Shown here: positions 43,314-51,114 of the stretch, piece after piece
How the letters are laid out: the number at the start of each line of letters is the position of its first letter
How positions within the stretch are numbered: position 1 is the first letter of the stretch
Source: Micromonospora sp. H61
Lineage (GTDB): Bacteria; Actinomycetota; Actinomycetes; Mycobacteriales; Micromonosporaceae
DNA: 64,000 nucleotides
Assembly: GCF_018070325.1 (NCBI RefSeq)
Contig: NZ_JAGPXY010000020.1
Span: forward strand, 1 to 64,000
Reading direction: 5' to 3'
The notes under the pieces: model-generated
What the model was told of the DNA's origin: nothing
Databases searched by the model: none
The model's input: the letters and a program-made list of their open reading frames with translations, nothing else
Program-made: the position numbers and the translations under genes

Positions 43314-44186
43314 TCATCGACGTGCGCACGCTACGGGCGTGGCGGGCCCGAGTAGGGCGGCAACCATCGTTTCGGGCTCGATGGTGGTTGGTCGATCGCT
43401 GACCTGCCCGTCGCCGAGTTCGATGACCCGCCACACGCCGTCGGCGCGTAGGGCGAGGTCCACGGTGACGAAGGGCAGACCGAGCCCGGCGATCATCGGC
43501 GCGAGCGACTCCAGGTCGACCTCGACCGAAGGGCGGTCGTTCGGGCTGTCCGGATGAGGGCCGATCAGGACGCAGTCTCCGTTGACCCACCAGGTGCGTA
43601 CCTCGGCGGAGGTGAACCGCTCGAAGCGGCGCAGCACGAGCCCGCCCACGAAGTCGTCCTCACGCAATTCCAAAAAGCGGCTCGCCACTCTCCAGACGGC
43701 CACCGCGTCGTCGAGCTCGGGGATGAAGGCCGCGTCGTCCCAGTAGTGCTTCATCGACTTGGTGTAGTCACGTAGTACCGCGGGTCCCGCCCCGAGCGCG
43801 ACGCGCGCCTGGTCAAGATCCGCCTGATCCGAGCCCCGGGTCCACACCGATGCGGGAGTGACCGCCGCCAGCGCCGCGTACCAGCCGGGCAGCTCATGTG
43901 CCCGCCGATACTGCTCAGCAGTGGTTCTCAACACCACACCGCGCTCGGCGAGAGCCTCGGCGAACGCCGCGTACCGCTCGCTGCGCAGCATCCAACCGCG
44001 GTAGACCGCCGCACCGGTCCCCGAGACTGAGGCCATCGCCGGACGTACGTCACCGCCCCGCGCCAACGCGTCGTGGTCGACCATCGCCACCTCGAATCCC
44101 GCAGCACGGGCCGCTTCAGCCTCGGCCACGAAGTGCTCGTCCGGGCGGCGTGGACGCAGCGGGTTCGCGGGAACGATCAGGATCAC
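43314..44186 (-). CDS. ATP-grasp domain protein
   Basis: 290 residues. VLRDYTKSMKHYWDDAAF, FVGGLVLRRFERFT, EVRTWWVNGDCVLIG, and DLALRADGVWRVIELGDGQVSD are the ordered ATP-grasp elements (Lys, phosphate loop, metal-binding Glu/Asp). This is a short ATP-grasp protein of the DUF4343/R2K-like sort. Such enzymes ligate a carboxylate to an amine; substrate unknown. GTG start 44186. Confidence 0.75.
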   Translation of the reverse strand: MILIVPANPLRPRRPDEHFVAEAEAARAAGFEVAMVDHDALARGGDVRPAMASVSGTGAAVYRGWMLRSERYAAFAEALAERGVVLRTTAEQYRRAHELPGWYAALAAVTPASVWTRGSDQADLDQARVALGAGPAVLRDYTKSMKHYWDDAAFIPELDDAVAVWRVASRFLELREDDFVGGLVLRRFERFTSAEVRTWWVNGDCVLIGPHPDSPNDRPSVEVDLESLAPMIAGLGLPFVTVDLALRADGVWRVIELGDGQVSDRPTTIEPETMVAALLGPATPVACARR

Positions 44187-44247
44187 CCCCGTATCCTGCC
44201 CCCGGAAACTGGTTGCCTGTCGCGGGGGTCGCGCCGACGATCACTCG

Positions 44248-44841
44248 ATGCCCAGTGACCAGGAGACCCCCGACTTCTCGATCAAGCCCACCCTCACCGG
44301 TGAGCGAGTGATCCTGCGGCCCTTCGTCGACGACGACCTGGACACCTTCCGGGCGGCGGTGGCCGACCCCGAGGTGGCCAGGCTGACCGGCAGCCCGGCC
44401 GACGACGCTCCCGACGAGGAGCGGATGCGTTCCTGGTACGGCAGCCGCAACGCGCAGACCGACAGACTCGACCTGGCGGTCGTGGACCGCGCCACCGGGG
44501 CCTGCGTCGGCGAGGTCGTTCTCAACGACTGGGACCCCGCCAACCGGAACTGCAACTTCCGCACCCTGCTCACCGCCGCCGGCCGCGACCGCGGCTTGGG
44601 CACAGAGGCGGTACGCCTGATCGTCGGCCACGGTTTCGAGAGGCTCGGCCTGCACCGCATCTCCCTGGAGGTGTTCGCCTTCAACCCCCGGGCCCGGCGG
44701 GTGTACGAGAAGGTCGGCTTCGTTGCCGAGGGTGCGCTGCGGCAGGTCCTGCGCGACGGCGACGACTGGGTTGACGCCACTGTGATGTCGATCCTCGCGC
44801 CCGAGTGGGCGGAGCACCGGGGACATCCCGAGCGCCGATGA
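44248..44841 (+). CDS. GNAT acetyltransferase (RimJ/RimL-like)
   Basis: 197 residues, RimJ-type GNAT: LTGERVILRPFVDDDLDTF start, GRDRGLGTEAVRLIVGHGF acetyl-CoA loop, HRISLEVFAFNPRARRVYEK. Members acetylate ribosomal protein N-termini, antibiotics or other amines. Start ATG 44248. Divergent from the ATP-grasp gene. Confidence 0.85.
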   Translation: MPSDQETPDFSIKPTLTGERVILRPFVDDDLDTFRAAVADPEVARLTGSPADDAPDEERMRSWYGSRNAQTDRLDLAVVDRATGACVGEVVLNDWDPANRNCNFRTLLTAAGRDRGLGTEAVRLIVGHGFERLGLHRISLEVFAFNPRARRVYEKVGFVAEGALRQVLRDGDDWVDATVMSILAPEWAEHRGHPERR

Positions 44842-44847
44842 TGGGCG

Positions 44848-45429
44848 TCAGCCCGCACACCCTCGATGCGAACCCGCCGCCACTCCACTATCTTGCGATG
44901 TCGCGGAACGGCCGCCCGTCCTCGATGGCGGCCGGCCGGCGGTTTCGATGCCGGCCACCGCATGGGCGTTGACGTGGGTCACGTTGCGGCCACTGGCCTT
45001 GTGCCGGTACTTGACCCAGTTGTTGTACCGCGCTGGCGGCACCTCGCCCAGACCGTTGGTGTCACAGACGAAAATCGAGCCCTTGTCGAGTACGTCGAAC
45101 ATGCTCTTCTTGGCGATCAACGCCTCGCCGGCCTGGTTGGTGCCGCCCGGCGCGTACAGCCACCAGCCGTTGTCGGCGGCCCAGTTCGCCAGGAAAGCCT
45201 TGCGGGCGTCGACCTCGTTGAGTCCGACGAGGTCGGCCTTGGACGCGATCAGGTTCAGGTCGTGCACGAAGTCGGCCTGGCTCAGCCCGTAGTAGATGTT
45301 CAGCGTGGCCGCCTTGAAGCCCACGCTCGCGGCAGCGGCCGGCGCCGCCGGCAGCAGGGCCGCCACCAGCGCGACCGCGCCCGCGAGAGCGCCCAGGGCG
45401 CGGGCCGACCAGTCCGTTGTCGTGCGCAT
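44848..45429 (-). pseudogene. Truncated secreted endonuclease/exonuclease/phosphatase-fold gene
   Basis: GGAGGGAGTTCG precedes ATG 45429. A signal peptide (1-35) is followed by the start of an EEP (DNase I-like) domain: FKAATLNIYYG, ADLVGLNEVDARK, KYRHKASGRNVTHVNAHA. The fold is then cut at residue ~165 and replaced by a low-complexity tail (TAGRPPSRTGG) that does not resemble the family, which normally runs 250-300 residues. Likely a 3' truncated gene. Confidence 0.6.
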
Positions 45430-45581
45430 CGAACTCCCTCCGCATGGGCCGCCGGCGCTGGCCGACCAACGGACACTATCGATTCGAGCCGACGCGACGC
45501 CGAACCTCCGGTGACGAAGCATCGACAGACCTGGGTCGACCAGTGCGGGGGTACCCGACTCCCCCGTCGGCAGCGGTGGAG

Positions 45582-46208
45582 CTACGCGAAGGTGAGGCCG
45601 TCGGACCGGGCGCGTTTGAGTTCGGAGAAGGCCGGGCAGCCGGCCAGCAGGCGAGCGCCGTCGAAGACGCGGACGGCCTCCTCGCCACGAGGGATCGAGG
45701 TCAGCACGGGGCCGAAGAAGGCCACGTCGTCGACGACGACAGTCGGGGTGCCGAGGTCCTCGCCCACCAGTTGCTGTGCGTGGGCGGTGCTCGCCCGCAT
45801 CTGCGGGTCGAGGTCGCTGCGGTGGGCGGCGTCGGCCAGGTCGGCGGGGAGGCCGGCCTCGGTCAGGGCCAGCGGGACGACGGTGTCGAAGTCCTTGTCG
45901 CCGGCGTCGTGGATCCGGCGGCCGAGCGCCGGGTACAGCCGTGCGAGGGCGGCGGGGCCGTGATGCGTGGCTGCCGCCACACACACCCTGGCCGGCCCCC
46001 ACGCCCGATCGTTGAATTCGCGGTACCAGGGCTCCAGGTCACGGTGCTCGTTGATCACCGCGAGGCTCATCACCTCGAACCGCAGAGTGAGCGGCCGCAT
46101 CTTCGCGACCTCCATCAGCCAACGGGAGGTGATCCAGGCGAACGGACAGGACGGATCCACGTACGCCGTGACCACCGGAGTTGACGTTCGAGGCGAGTTG
46201 TCTTCCAC
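45582..46208 (-). CDS. DsbA-like oxidoreductase (mycothiol-dependent nitroreductase type)
   Basis: 208 residues, DsbA-like thioredoxin fold: VTAYVDPSCPFAWITSRW gives the CPxA active-site Cys of the Rv2466c-type group, followed by the helical insert and GTPTVVVDDVAFFGPV cis-Pro loop. Family members use mycothiol to reduce nitro compounds or protect against oxidants. GTG 46208: TAAGTT sits seven bases upstream, so the message is leaderless and both promoter and start lie in MarR-type operators. Divergent from its probable regulator. Confidence 0.85.
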   Translation of the reverse strand: MEDNSPRTSTPVVTAYVDPSCPFAWITSRWLMEVAKMRPLTLRFEVMSLAVINEHRDLEPWYREFNDRAWGPARVCVAAATHHGPAALARLYPALGRRIHDAGDKDFDTVVPLALTEAGLPADLADAAHRSDLDPQMRASTAHAQQLVGEDLGTPTVVVDDVAFFGPVLTSIPRGEEAVRVFDGARLLAGCPAFSELKRARSDGLTFA

Positions 46209-46219
46209 GGAAGGCAACT
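46196..46219. promoter_or_regulatory. MarR-type operator 1
   Basis: Near-perfect inverted repeat AGTTGTCTTCC-AC-GGAAGGCAACT (10 of 11 paired). It spans the DsbA-like start codon and most of its -10. Centre is exactly 21 bases from operator 2. Confidence 0.7.
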
Positions 46220-46240
46220 TATCTTCCCTGGAAGGTAAGA
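46217..46240. promoter_or_regulatory. MarR-type operator 2
   Basis: Inverted repeat ACTTATCTTCC-CT-GGAAGGTAAGA, same half-site as operator 1. TAAGAT (46236-46241), the -10 of the MarR gene, lies in its right arm, six bases before the GTG. Confidence 0.7.
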
Positions 46241-46247
46241 TGCAACG

Positions 46248-46775
46248 GTGAATGACGACCGGATCGCCGACATCGTTGGGCAGTGGGGTCGCGAGCGACC
46301 GGACCTCGACCCCACCCCGTTGCTGATCATCGGTCGCATCCAACAGTTGGCTGCCGTACTCGATGAGGCCCTGCGGCCGCCGTTCGCCGCGGCGGACCTC
46401 GGCAACGGTGACTTCGACGTGCTCGCGGCGCTGCGCCGCGAGGGCGAGCCCTACACGCTCACGGCAGGCCAGCTGAGCCAACGGATGCTCGTGACCACCG
46501 GAGCCGTGACCAAGCGGGTGGACCGGCTGATCGCCCGCGGCCTCGTGTCGCGCTCGGTCTCCGCAGCCGACGCGCGCGGCAGAGTGGTCGGGCTGACGCC
46601 GACCGGCGTGGCGTTGACCGACCGGCTCATCGAGGAACATCTGGCCAACGAGGCGGCAATCCTCCGCGGCCTGACCGACAACGACCGCCGAACCCTCGAG
46701 CGCCTACTGACGGCGATGAGTCGGACCCTGACCTCCGGGGACTTCGGACCTGGGGGTGGGGGTCAGGACGGGTGA
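46248..46775 (+). CDS. MarR family transcriptional regulator
   Basis: 175 residues: winged helix with TLTAGQLSQRMLVTTGAVTK, RVDRLIARGLVSRSVSAAD and RVVGLTPTG. The GTG start at 46248 is six bases after TAAGAT and has no ribosome site, so translation is leaderless. Two tandem operators between it and the DsbA-like gene indicate repression of both. It likely senses phenolic or oxidising compounds. The next gene may overlap its stop by GTGA. Confidence 0.88.
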   Translation: MNDDRIADIVGQWGRERPDLDPTPLLIIGRIQQLAAVLDEALRPPFAAADLGNGDFDVLAALRREGEPYTLTAGQLSQRMLVTTGAVTKRVDRLIARGLVSRSVSAADARGRVVGLTPTGVALTDRLIEEHLANEAAILRGLTDNDRRTLERLLTAMSRTLTSGDFGPGGGGQDG

Positions 46776-46807
46776 CGCCCTCGATCGTGATCGGCCATTC
46801 CTCGGAT

Positions 46808-46813
46808 TACCAT
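46808..46813 (+). promoter_or_regulatory. Leaderless -10 of a GNAT gene
   Basis: TACCAT, six bases before ATG 46820. Confidence 0.4.
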
Positions 46814-46819
46814 TCGGTC

Positions 46820-47347
46820 ATGGACACCACCGCCGGCGTACGCATCAGACGCGGTGGCCCGGCCGACGCGCCCGCCGTACTGACCATGCTCGATTCCGCG
46901 GTGGTGTGGATGAACGACCGCGGCAACACCGAGCAGTGGGGCACGACGCCGTTCTCGGAGAAACCCGAAAGGGCCGCACAGGTCGATCGGTACCTGACCG
47001 AGAACCTCCCGTTCATCGCGGAGGTGGACGGGACGCCGGCCGCAGCCCTCGTGTTGGATTCCGGGCCCGACCCGCGGGCACCGATCGCGCCTGCGGAAGA
47101 ACCAGAGCGATTCGTCCGCCTCCTGGTCTCCGATCGACGATTCGCCGGGCGGAAGCTCGGGTCGGCCCTGTTGGCACACGCGGTGGAGGAAACCCGGCGA
47201 GCCGGCGTGCGGTTGCTACGGGTCGACTGCTGGGCGGGCGGTGGCGGCGAGTTGGTGGCGTACTACGAGCGCAACGGGTTCACTCCCACCGAGACGTTCC
47301 TGGCCGGATCCTGGCCGGGGCAGGTGCTGGCCCAGCGGGTCGATTGA
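46820..47347 (+). CDS. GNAT acetyltransferase
   Basis: 175 residues: VRIRRGGPADAPAVLTML start, ERFVRLLVSDRRFAGRKLGS acetyl-CoA loop, LLRVDCWAGGGGELVAYYER, NGFTPTETF. Two starts are possible: ATG 46820, with a -10 (TACCAT) six bases before it, or GTG 46772, which overlaps the MarR stop (GTGA) and would couple the two. I prefer the ATG from protein similarity to other GNATs. Substrate unknown. Confidence 0.8.
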   Translation: MDTTAGVRIRRGGPADAPAVLTMLDSAVVWMNDRGNTEQWGTTPFSEKPERAAQVDRYLTENLPFIAEVDGTPAAALVLDSGPDPRAPIAPAEEPERFVRLLVSDRRFAGRKLGSALLAHAVEETRRAGVRLLRVDCWAGGGGELVAYYERNGFTPTETFLAGSWPGQVLAQRVD

Positions 47348-47439
47348 GCCGTGCGCCCCCTCCCACCGAGGACGGGGCAGGGGCCATCGGGCCGATATTC
47401 GGGCGTCTCGCCGGGGTGCGTCCACTAGCGTCCCGCCTC

Positions 47440-48042
47440 ATGGAGAACACCACAGTACGCACTGAACGCCTCGAGCTTCGCCCGGTGCGGGACGAGGACG
47501 TCGACCGGATGCTGGAGTACCGCAATCTGCCGCAGGTCACGCGCTGGCTACTCCGCACGCAGGTCGACCCCGCGTCCTTCCGCGCGGCGTGGCGACGCGC
47601 GGCCGCAGACCCCGACGACCACAGCATGGCGGCCACGCTCGACGGCGTGGTGATCGGAACCGTCTCGCTCGACGTCGTCGACGGCATGGGTCAACCCGGC
47701 ATGCCACCACGGACCGAGGCCCAGCTTGGCTACATCTTCGATCCCGCCTTCGGCGGACGTGGGTACGCGACCGAGGCGGTGACCGCTGTGGTGGCGCACG
47801 CATTCGACCGGCTCGGCGTTCGGAGAATCACCGCCGGCTGCTTCGCGGACAACCTCGCCTCGGTGCGAATCCTCGAGAAGGTCGGCATGCGTCGGGAGCA
47901 GCACGGCGTCGGCGATTCCTGGCACGCCGAACTGGGCTGGGTGGACGGCTACACCTACGCCCTCCTCGCCGAGGCATGGCATCGAGAGGCAGCACCGTCG
48001 GAGCAGCCGGCCGTGTCCATACCGGTGCCGCGAGCGCGGTGA
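47440..48042 (+). CDS. GNAT acetyltransferase (RimJ/RimL-like)
   Basis: 200 residues: TERLELRPVRDEDVDRML, QLGYIFDPAFGGRGYATEAV, HAFDRLGVRRITAGCFADN, ASVRILEKVGMRRE, all GNAT blocks of the RimJ type. ATG 47440 is preceded by TAGCGT eight bases upstream, without a ribosome site, hence possibly leaderless. Substrate unknown. Confidence 0.85.
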   Translation: MENTTVRTERLELRPVRDEDVDRMLEYRNLPQVTRWLLRTQVDPASFRAAWRRAAADPDDHSMAATLDGVVIGTVSLDVVDGMGQPGMPPRTEAQLGYIFDPAFGGRGYATEAVTAVVAHAFDRLGVRRITAGCFADNLASVRILEKVGMRREQHGVGDSWHAELGWVDGYTYALLAEAWHREAAPSEQPAVSIPVPRAR

Positions 48043-48074
48043 ACCTACGGCGTTCACGGCCGGCAGCGGCGAGG

Positions 48075-48623
48075 CTAGCCGCTGGTGGACTCCAGCTGAT
48101 CGAAGGCCGTGCTCCACCAGGACTTCGGGTCGGCGAACGCTGACGAGTCGACGCCCGTCAGTTCCTCGCGGATCGCGGCGGCGCGGGCGGCGCGGGCGGC
48201 GCGGGCCCGACCGCCCGGATCCGTGGCGATGAGCCCTCCGAGCCGGTAGAGGAACTCGACGAACGCGGCGAAGGTCGCGTTGACCGTCTCGAAGTTGGGG
48301 GTTTCCAGATCCAGCAACACGACGGCACCGGTCAGCGCGTCGAGGCAGAAGAGCAGCTGCGGGTCCTCGGGTGAGCTGCCGAGGACGATGTGGATGCGCG
48401 GGCTGGCCTCGCCGATCTCGATCTTCAGCTTGGAGAACAACTCCATGCCGGGAACGTCGACGTCGACAGTGAACAGGATCGGCACGTCGACCGGGATGGC
48501 CCCGAACGGCGGGAAGACCTCTGGCGTCAGCGGACCGAGCACGTCGTCGAACCGGTCGAGCGGAAAGTAGATCATCCCATCGGCGCCCCAGAGCGCCGTG
48601 AGCTCCTCATGCGTCGCGGTCAA
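48075..48623 (-). CDS. SUKH-4-like immunity protein
   Basis: 182 residues. Pattern MIYFPLDRFDDVLGPLTPEVFPP, IEIGEASPRIHIVLGSSPEDP, LFCLDALTGAVVLLDLETP and a final FVEFLYRLGGLIA segment match the SUKH-4 group of immunity proteins. TTG 48623 overlaps the previous stop (TTGA). Last gene in the toxin operon; with the other SUKH protein it should neutralise the nuclease encoded just upstream. Confidence 0.75.
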   Translation of the reverse strand: MTATHEELTALWGADGMIYFPLDRFDDVLGPLTPEVFPPFGAIPVDVPILFTVDVDVPGMELFSKLKIEIGEASPRIHIVLGSSPEDPQLLFCLDALTGAVVLLDLETPNFETVNATFAAFVEFLYRLGGLIATDPGGRARAARAARAAAIREELTGVDSSAFADPKSWWSTAFDQLESTSG

Positions 48624-49162
48624 TCGTCCGCCTCCTCGTCATCGTCACCGGGCGTCGTCAGACCGTGCTCGTCGAGGAAGCTCCACCACTCGTCGTCGTC
48701 GAAGGCGACCTCCCCGTACCCGGCGCCGAAGACGTAGTAGGCGAGGAACGAGTCGAGGTCCGGCGCGACGTCGAGGAACATCTCACGCATGAACCACTCG
48801 TCGGTGGTCTCCGCCGGGAAGTACCAGACCGCGCCGGTGTCGCGTCGGATCAGCAGCGGCTCGTCGTTCAGTGTGCCGATGACCAGCCATTCGGCGGGTT
48901 CGTCGGCGACACCGGTGAACTCGGGCATCTGCTCGATGTAGTACTGGACGTCGTCGAGGTCCGCGAGCGCGGGCAGGTCGAACGCTCCGGCCAGGATGCC
49001 GTTGGCGGTCGCCAGCAGCTCCCGGACCGGCTGCGGCAGCTCGGCGGGAATCTGGTCGGCCGGGGCACCCTCGTTGATCTGGGCCCACGCCAGCGTCGTC
49101 GGCTGGCCCGCCTCCAGGTCGGTACGCAGCTCCGCGATGAGCTCCCGCAACTCGAGATTCAA
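48620..49162 (-). CDS. SUKH (SMI1/KNR4-like) immunity protein
   Basis: 180 residues: LPQPVRELLATANGILAGAF, YYIEQMPEF, EWLVIGTLNDEPLLIRRDTGAVWYF, and FLAYYVFG give the SUKH fold (alpha-plus-beta, nucleic-acid-toxin immunity). Very acidic C-terminal tail. TTG 49162 overlaps the stop of the nuclease gene (TTGA), so toxin and immunity are made in fixed ratio. Two different SUKH proteins follow one toxin, so one may be a relic against another toxin. Confidence 0.8.
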   Translation of the reverse strand: MNLELRELIAELRTDLEAGQPTTLAWAQINEGAPADQIPAELPQPVRELLATANGILAGAFDLPALADLDDVQYYIEQMPEFTGVADEPAEWLVIGTLNDEPLLIRRDTGAVWYFPAETTDEWFMREMFLDVAPDLDSFLAYYVFGAGYGEVAFDDDEWWSFLDEHGLTTPGDDDEEADD

Positions 49163-49689
49163 TCCACTACCTCTATTCGGATCGGTGTGCCGTCAGGCAG
49201 GTTCATGATCTGACGCCAGATTTGCCCGCCGACATCCCAGTTTGTTCTACCGTCCAGGAGCTTCAGATTACTAACGTCGTCGGCGCCGCCGAGTTGCAGC
49301 TCCCACACATGGTCGGGCTGCTGCTTGCGGAGCCGGGCGGCGAGGGCGTTCGCCATCTTCTTGTCGTGGGGCCAGTACTTGTCGAAGATCTTCTGCCGGA
49401 TGCGCTTCTTGTAGTCGGCCGTGATCGTCTTGTCCCGGCCGACCGGGTTCGCCTGCTTGAACAACTTGCCCTCGTCGCTGAGCTTCTTCAGCGCGTTCAT
49501 CTTGCGGTCGAACTGGCCGCGCGCGTGGAACGGCCTGCGCTGCACCTTGATCGTGACCTCGGGCAGGTCGTTGTTGCGCACCACCGGCTTGGCGGCGGCC
49601 TTCTTCACCGCCGCGCGGACGCCCTTGCCAACCTTCGGCTTGCCCGCGCCGCCGCGCTTCTTCGAGCTTTTCGGCGCCCTGCTAGGCAT
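49159..49689 (-). CDS. HNH-like nuclease toxin (separate C-terminal toxin gene)
   Basis: 176 residues: a basic Lys/Arg-rich N-terminal region (1-60) and a C-terminal domain with QPDHVWELQLGGADDVSNLK, DH at 126-127, ELQ at 130-132, Asn141, and DGTPIRIEVV. This DH-x2-ELQ-N pattern is what HNH/ENDO VII-type polymorphic toxins show. No signal or trafficking domain, so it must be delivered with, or as a partner of, the preceding WXG-like protein. ATG 49689 lies within the last codons of that gene (8-base overlap). Confidence 0.7.
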   Translation of the reverse strand: MPSRAPKSSKKRGGAGKPKVGKGVRAAVKKAAAKPVVRNNDLPEVTIKVQRRPFHARGQFDRKMNALKKLSDEGKLFKQANPVGRDKTITADYKKRIRQKIFDKYWPHDKKMANALAARLRKQQPDHVWELQLGGADDVSNLKLLDGRTNWDVGGQIWRQIMNLPDGTPIRIEVVD

Positions 49690-50176
49690 CGAGGAGCTCC
49701 TGAATCACCTGGTCGATCAGCAGACCGACGATCTCTCGCGTGATCATCTGGAAGATCGGGACCTCGGCCAGCGACGCGCCGAACGTGACGACGGCGGTGG
49801 CGATCGCCTGAGCCACCGCGAAGGCGAGGATCGCCAGCTGCACGATCACTTGGATCTTCAGTGCGAGCACGATCGCGGCGGCGATGATCAGCCCGGTGCC
49901 GATCAGCATCGCGGCCTCGGCGTAGTCCGGCAGTGTTCCGGGACCGGTCTCCGGGTTGGACCACCACTTCTGGAACGCCTGCATCGACTCGCCCCGGTGC
50001 TGCGACCAGATCGCCGCAGCAGCCGAACCGGCCTCCCCGGAGGCGTCGGCGACCGTGCCGGAGAAGTCCAGCCAGGCCTGGCCCATCTCGAAAAGCTTCT
50101 CCTCGTCGGCCTCGGGCCAGCTGTAGCCGATCCAGCCGAGTGCCGTGATCAGTTCACCCGGCAGTTGGAGTCCCAC
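49682..50176 (-). CDS. WXG100-like trafficking protein with membrane segments (half-toxin)
   Basis: 164 residues. The N-terminal LPGELITALGWIGYSWPEADEE, LFEMGQAWLDF motif opens many actinobacterial polymorphic toxins and is a WXG100-like alpha-helical hairpin. A hydrophobic region (about 88-130, AMLIGTGLIIAAAIVLAL) follows. In most genomes this part continues into a long toxin; here the protein ends with QVIQELLDA and the nuclease follows as a separate gene overlapping by eight bases. GTG 50176, two bases after the stop of the previous gene. Confidence 0.75.
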   Translation of the reverse strand: MGLQLPGELITALGWIGYSWPEADEEKLFEMGQAWLDFSGTVADASGEAGSAAAAIWSQHRGESMQAFQKWWSNPETGPGTLPDYAEAAMLIGTGLIIAAAIVLALKIQVIVQLAILAFAVAQAIATAVVTFGASLAEVPIFQMITREIVGLLIDQVIQELLDA

Positions 50177-50180
50177 ACCG

Positions 50181-50504
50181 TCACCCCAGCATTCCCTGGA
50201 TGTCCCGCAGCGCGCCCGCGGCGGCGTCCTCGACCAGCTCGAAGTTGTCGGCCATCTTCGTCAGATCGCTGCCGGCCGAGCCGATCTCCTCGGCGGCAAC
50301 GCCGATGCAGTCCAGAACCCAGGTGGACGCCTCCGTGTACGCGATACCGATCAGCGAGCCGATGTCGTCGGCGCCCCACGGCTCGCCGTACCCCTGCATC
50401 TGCGCCTCGAAGCTCTCCAACTGCCCGATGAAGCGTTCGGCGGCGCCGATGACCTCATCGCCGCCGGAACGCAGCAGCGCGGGCTCGACCTCGAAGCCGT
50501 TCAT
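50181..50504 (-). CDS. WXG100-like (ESX substrate-type) protein
   Basis: 107 residues, two helices around a turn with EPWGADDIGSLI, the typical position of the WxG-like motif in ESX/type VII substrate families. GAGGAGG precedes ATG 50504, which overlaps the stop of the YbaB-like gene (ATGA). Expected to be exported, possibly as a heterodimer with the next protein. No type VII core genes are in the window. Confidence 0.75.
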   Translation of the reverse strand: MNGFEVEPALLRSGGDEVIGAAERFIGQLESFEAQMQGYGEPWGADDIGSLIGIAYTEASTWVLDCIGVAAEEIGSAGSDLTKMADNFELVEDAAAGALRDIQGMLG

Positions 50505-50923
50505 CGGGAACCTCCTCGGGCCATCCGCTCCTGCGCGTCAGTGAGCGCCTGCAGGAACGCACCGAGCCGCGGCACGGCCGTGTCACGAACCTGCTCCAGC
50601 TGCTCGGTGAGCTGCGAGAGGTCGCCGGAGGCCACCGCCGGGCCACCGCCGCGCATCGAGTCGATCGCCGCGTTCACGGCCGCGATCACGTGGTCGCAGA
50701 CCTCGGCCGCGCCGAGCCGCATCATCCGTGGATCCAGCGTCAGCGACTCCAACCGGCCGTCAGCGCCAAACTCGGCGCGGACCTGCCCCTCGGCGGACTC
50801 ACCGACCCGACGTAGGCGCGCGGCCTCCTCGTCCTCCGGCGCGGTGCCGGCGGCGCGCAGCGCGCCGACCGTCGCGTCCAGCATGCGAGCGAACTCCCCG
50901 CTCGCCGGCTCATTCACCGACAT
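50501..50923 (-). CDS. YbaB/EbfC-like protein
   Basis: 140 residues: an N-terminal helix, a beta-hairpin (VRAEFGADGRLESLTLDP) and long C-terminal helix (VCDHVIAAVNAAIDSM), the YbaB/EbfC fold. Such proteins head actinobacterial type VII toxin operons and may be chaperones or DNA-binding. TGGAGGGCGC precedes ATG 50923. First gene of the coupled six-gene toxin operon. Confidence 0.75.
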   Translation of the reverse strand: MSVNEPASGEFARMLDATVGALRAAGTAPEDEEAARLRRVGESAEGQVRAEFGADGRLESLTLDPRMMRLGAAEVCDHVIAAVNAAIDSMRGGGPAVASGDLSQLTEQLEQVRDTAVPRLGAFLQALTDAQERMARGGSR

Positions 50924-51114
50924 GCGCCCTCCATCGATCGCCTCCGAGACAGTGGAAAGCGTAGTCAGATCCGGCAAATCGCGTCGTCCCGGGAGGTGCA
51001 CGTCCTATCGAGGGTTGTCGAATGGCACGAGCCGTCGACGGACCTGGAGAGGCGACGGGTACGCCCTGCGCGCGCTGTGGGAGACGCTGGCCGGCGGCGC
51101 CACCGTTCGTTGCC

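Noticed and set aside
48075-50923. Prophage or integrated element
   Set aside because: No integrase, attachment repeats or phage structural genes; overlaps and composition fit a chromosomal toxin operon.
51002-51114. Possible small gene between the toxin operon and the histidine kinase
   Set aside because: No start with ribosome site and no protein-like frame; treated as promoter region of the toxin operon.
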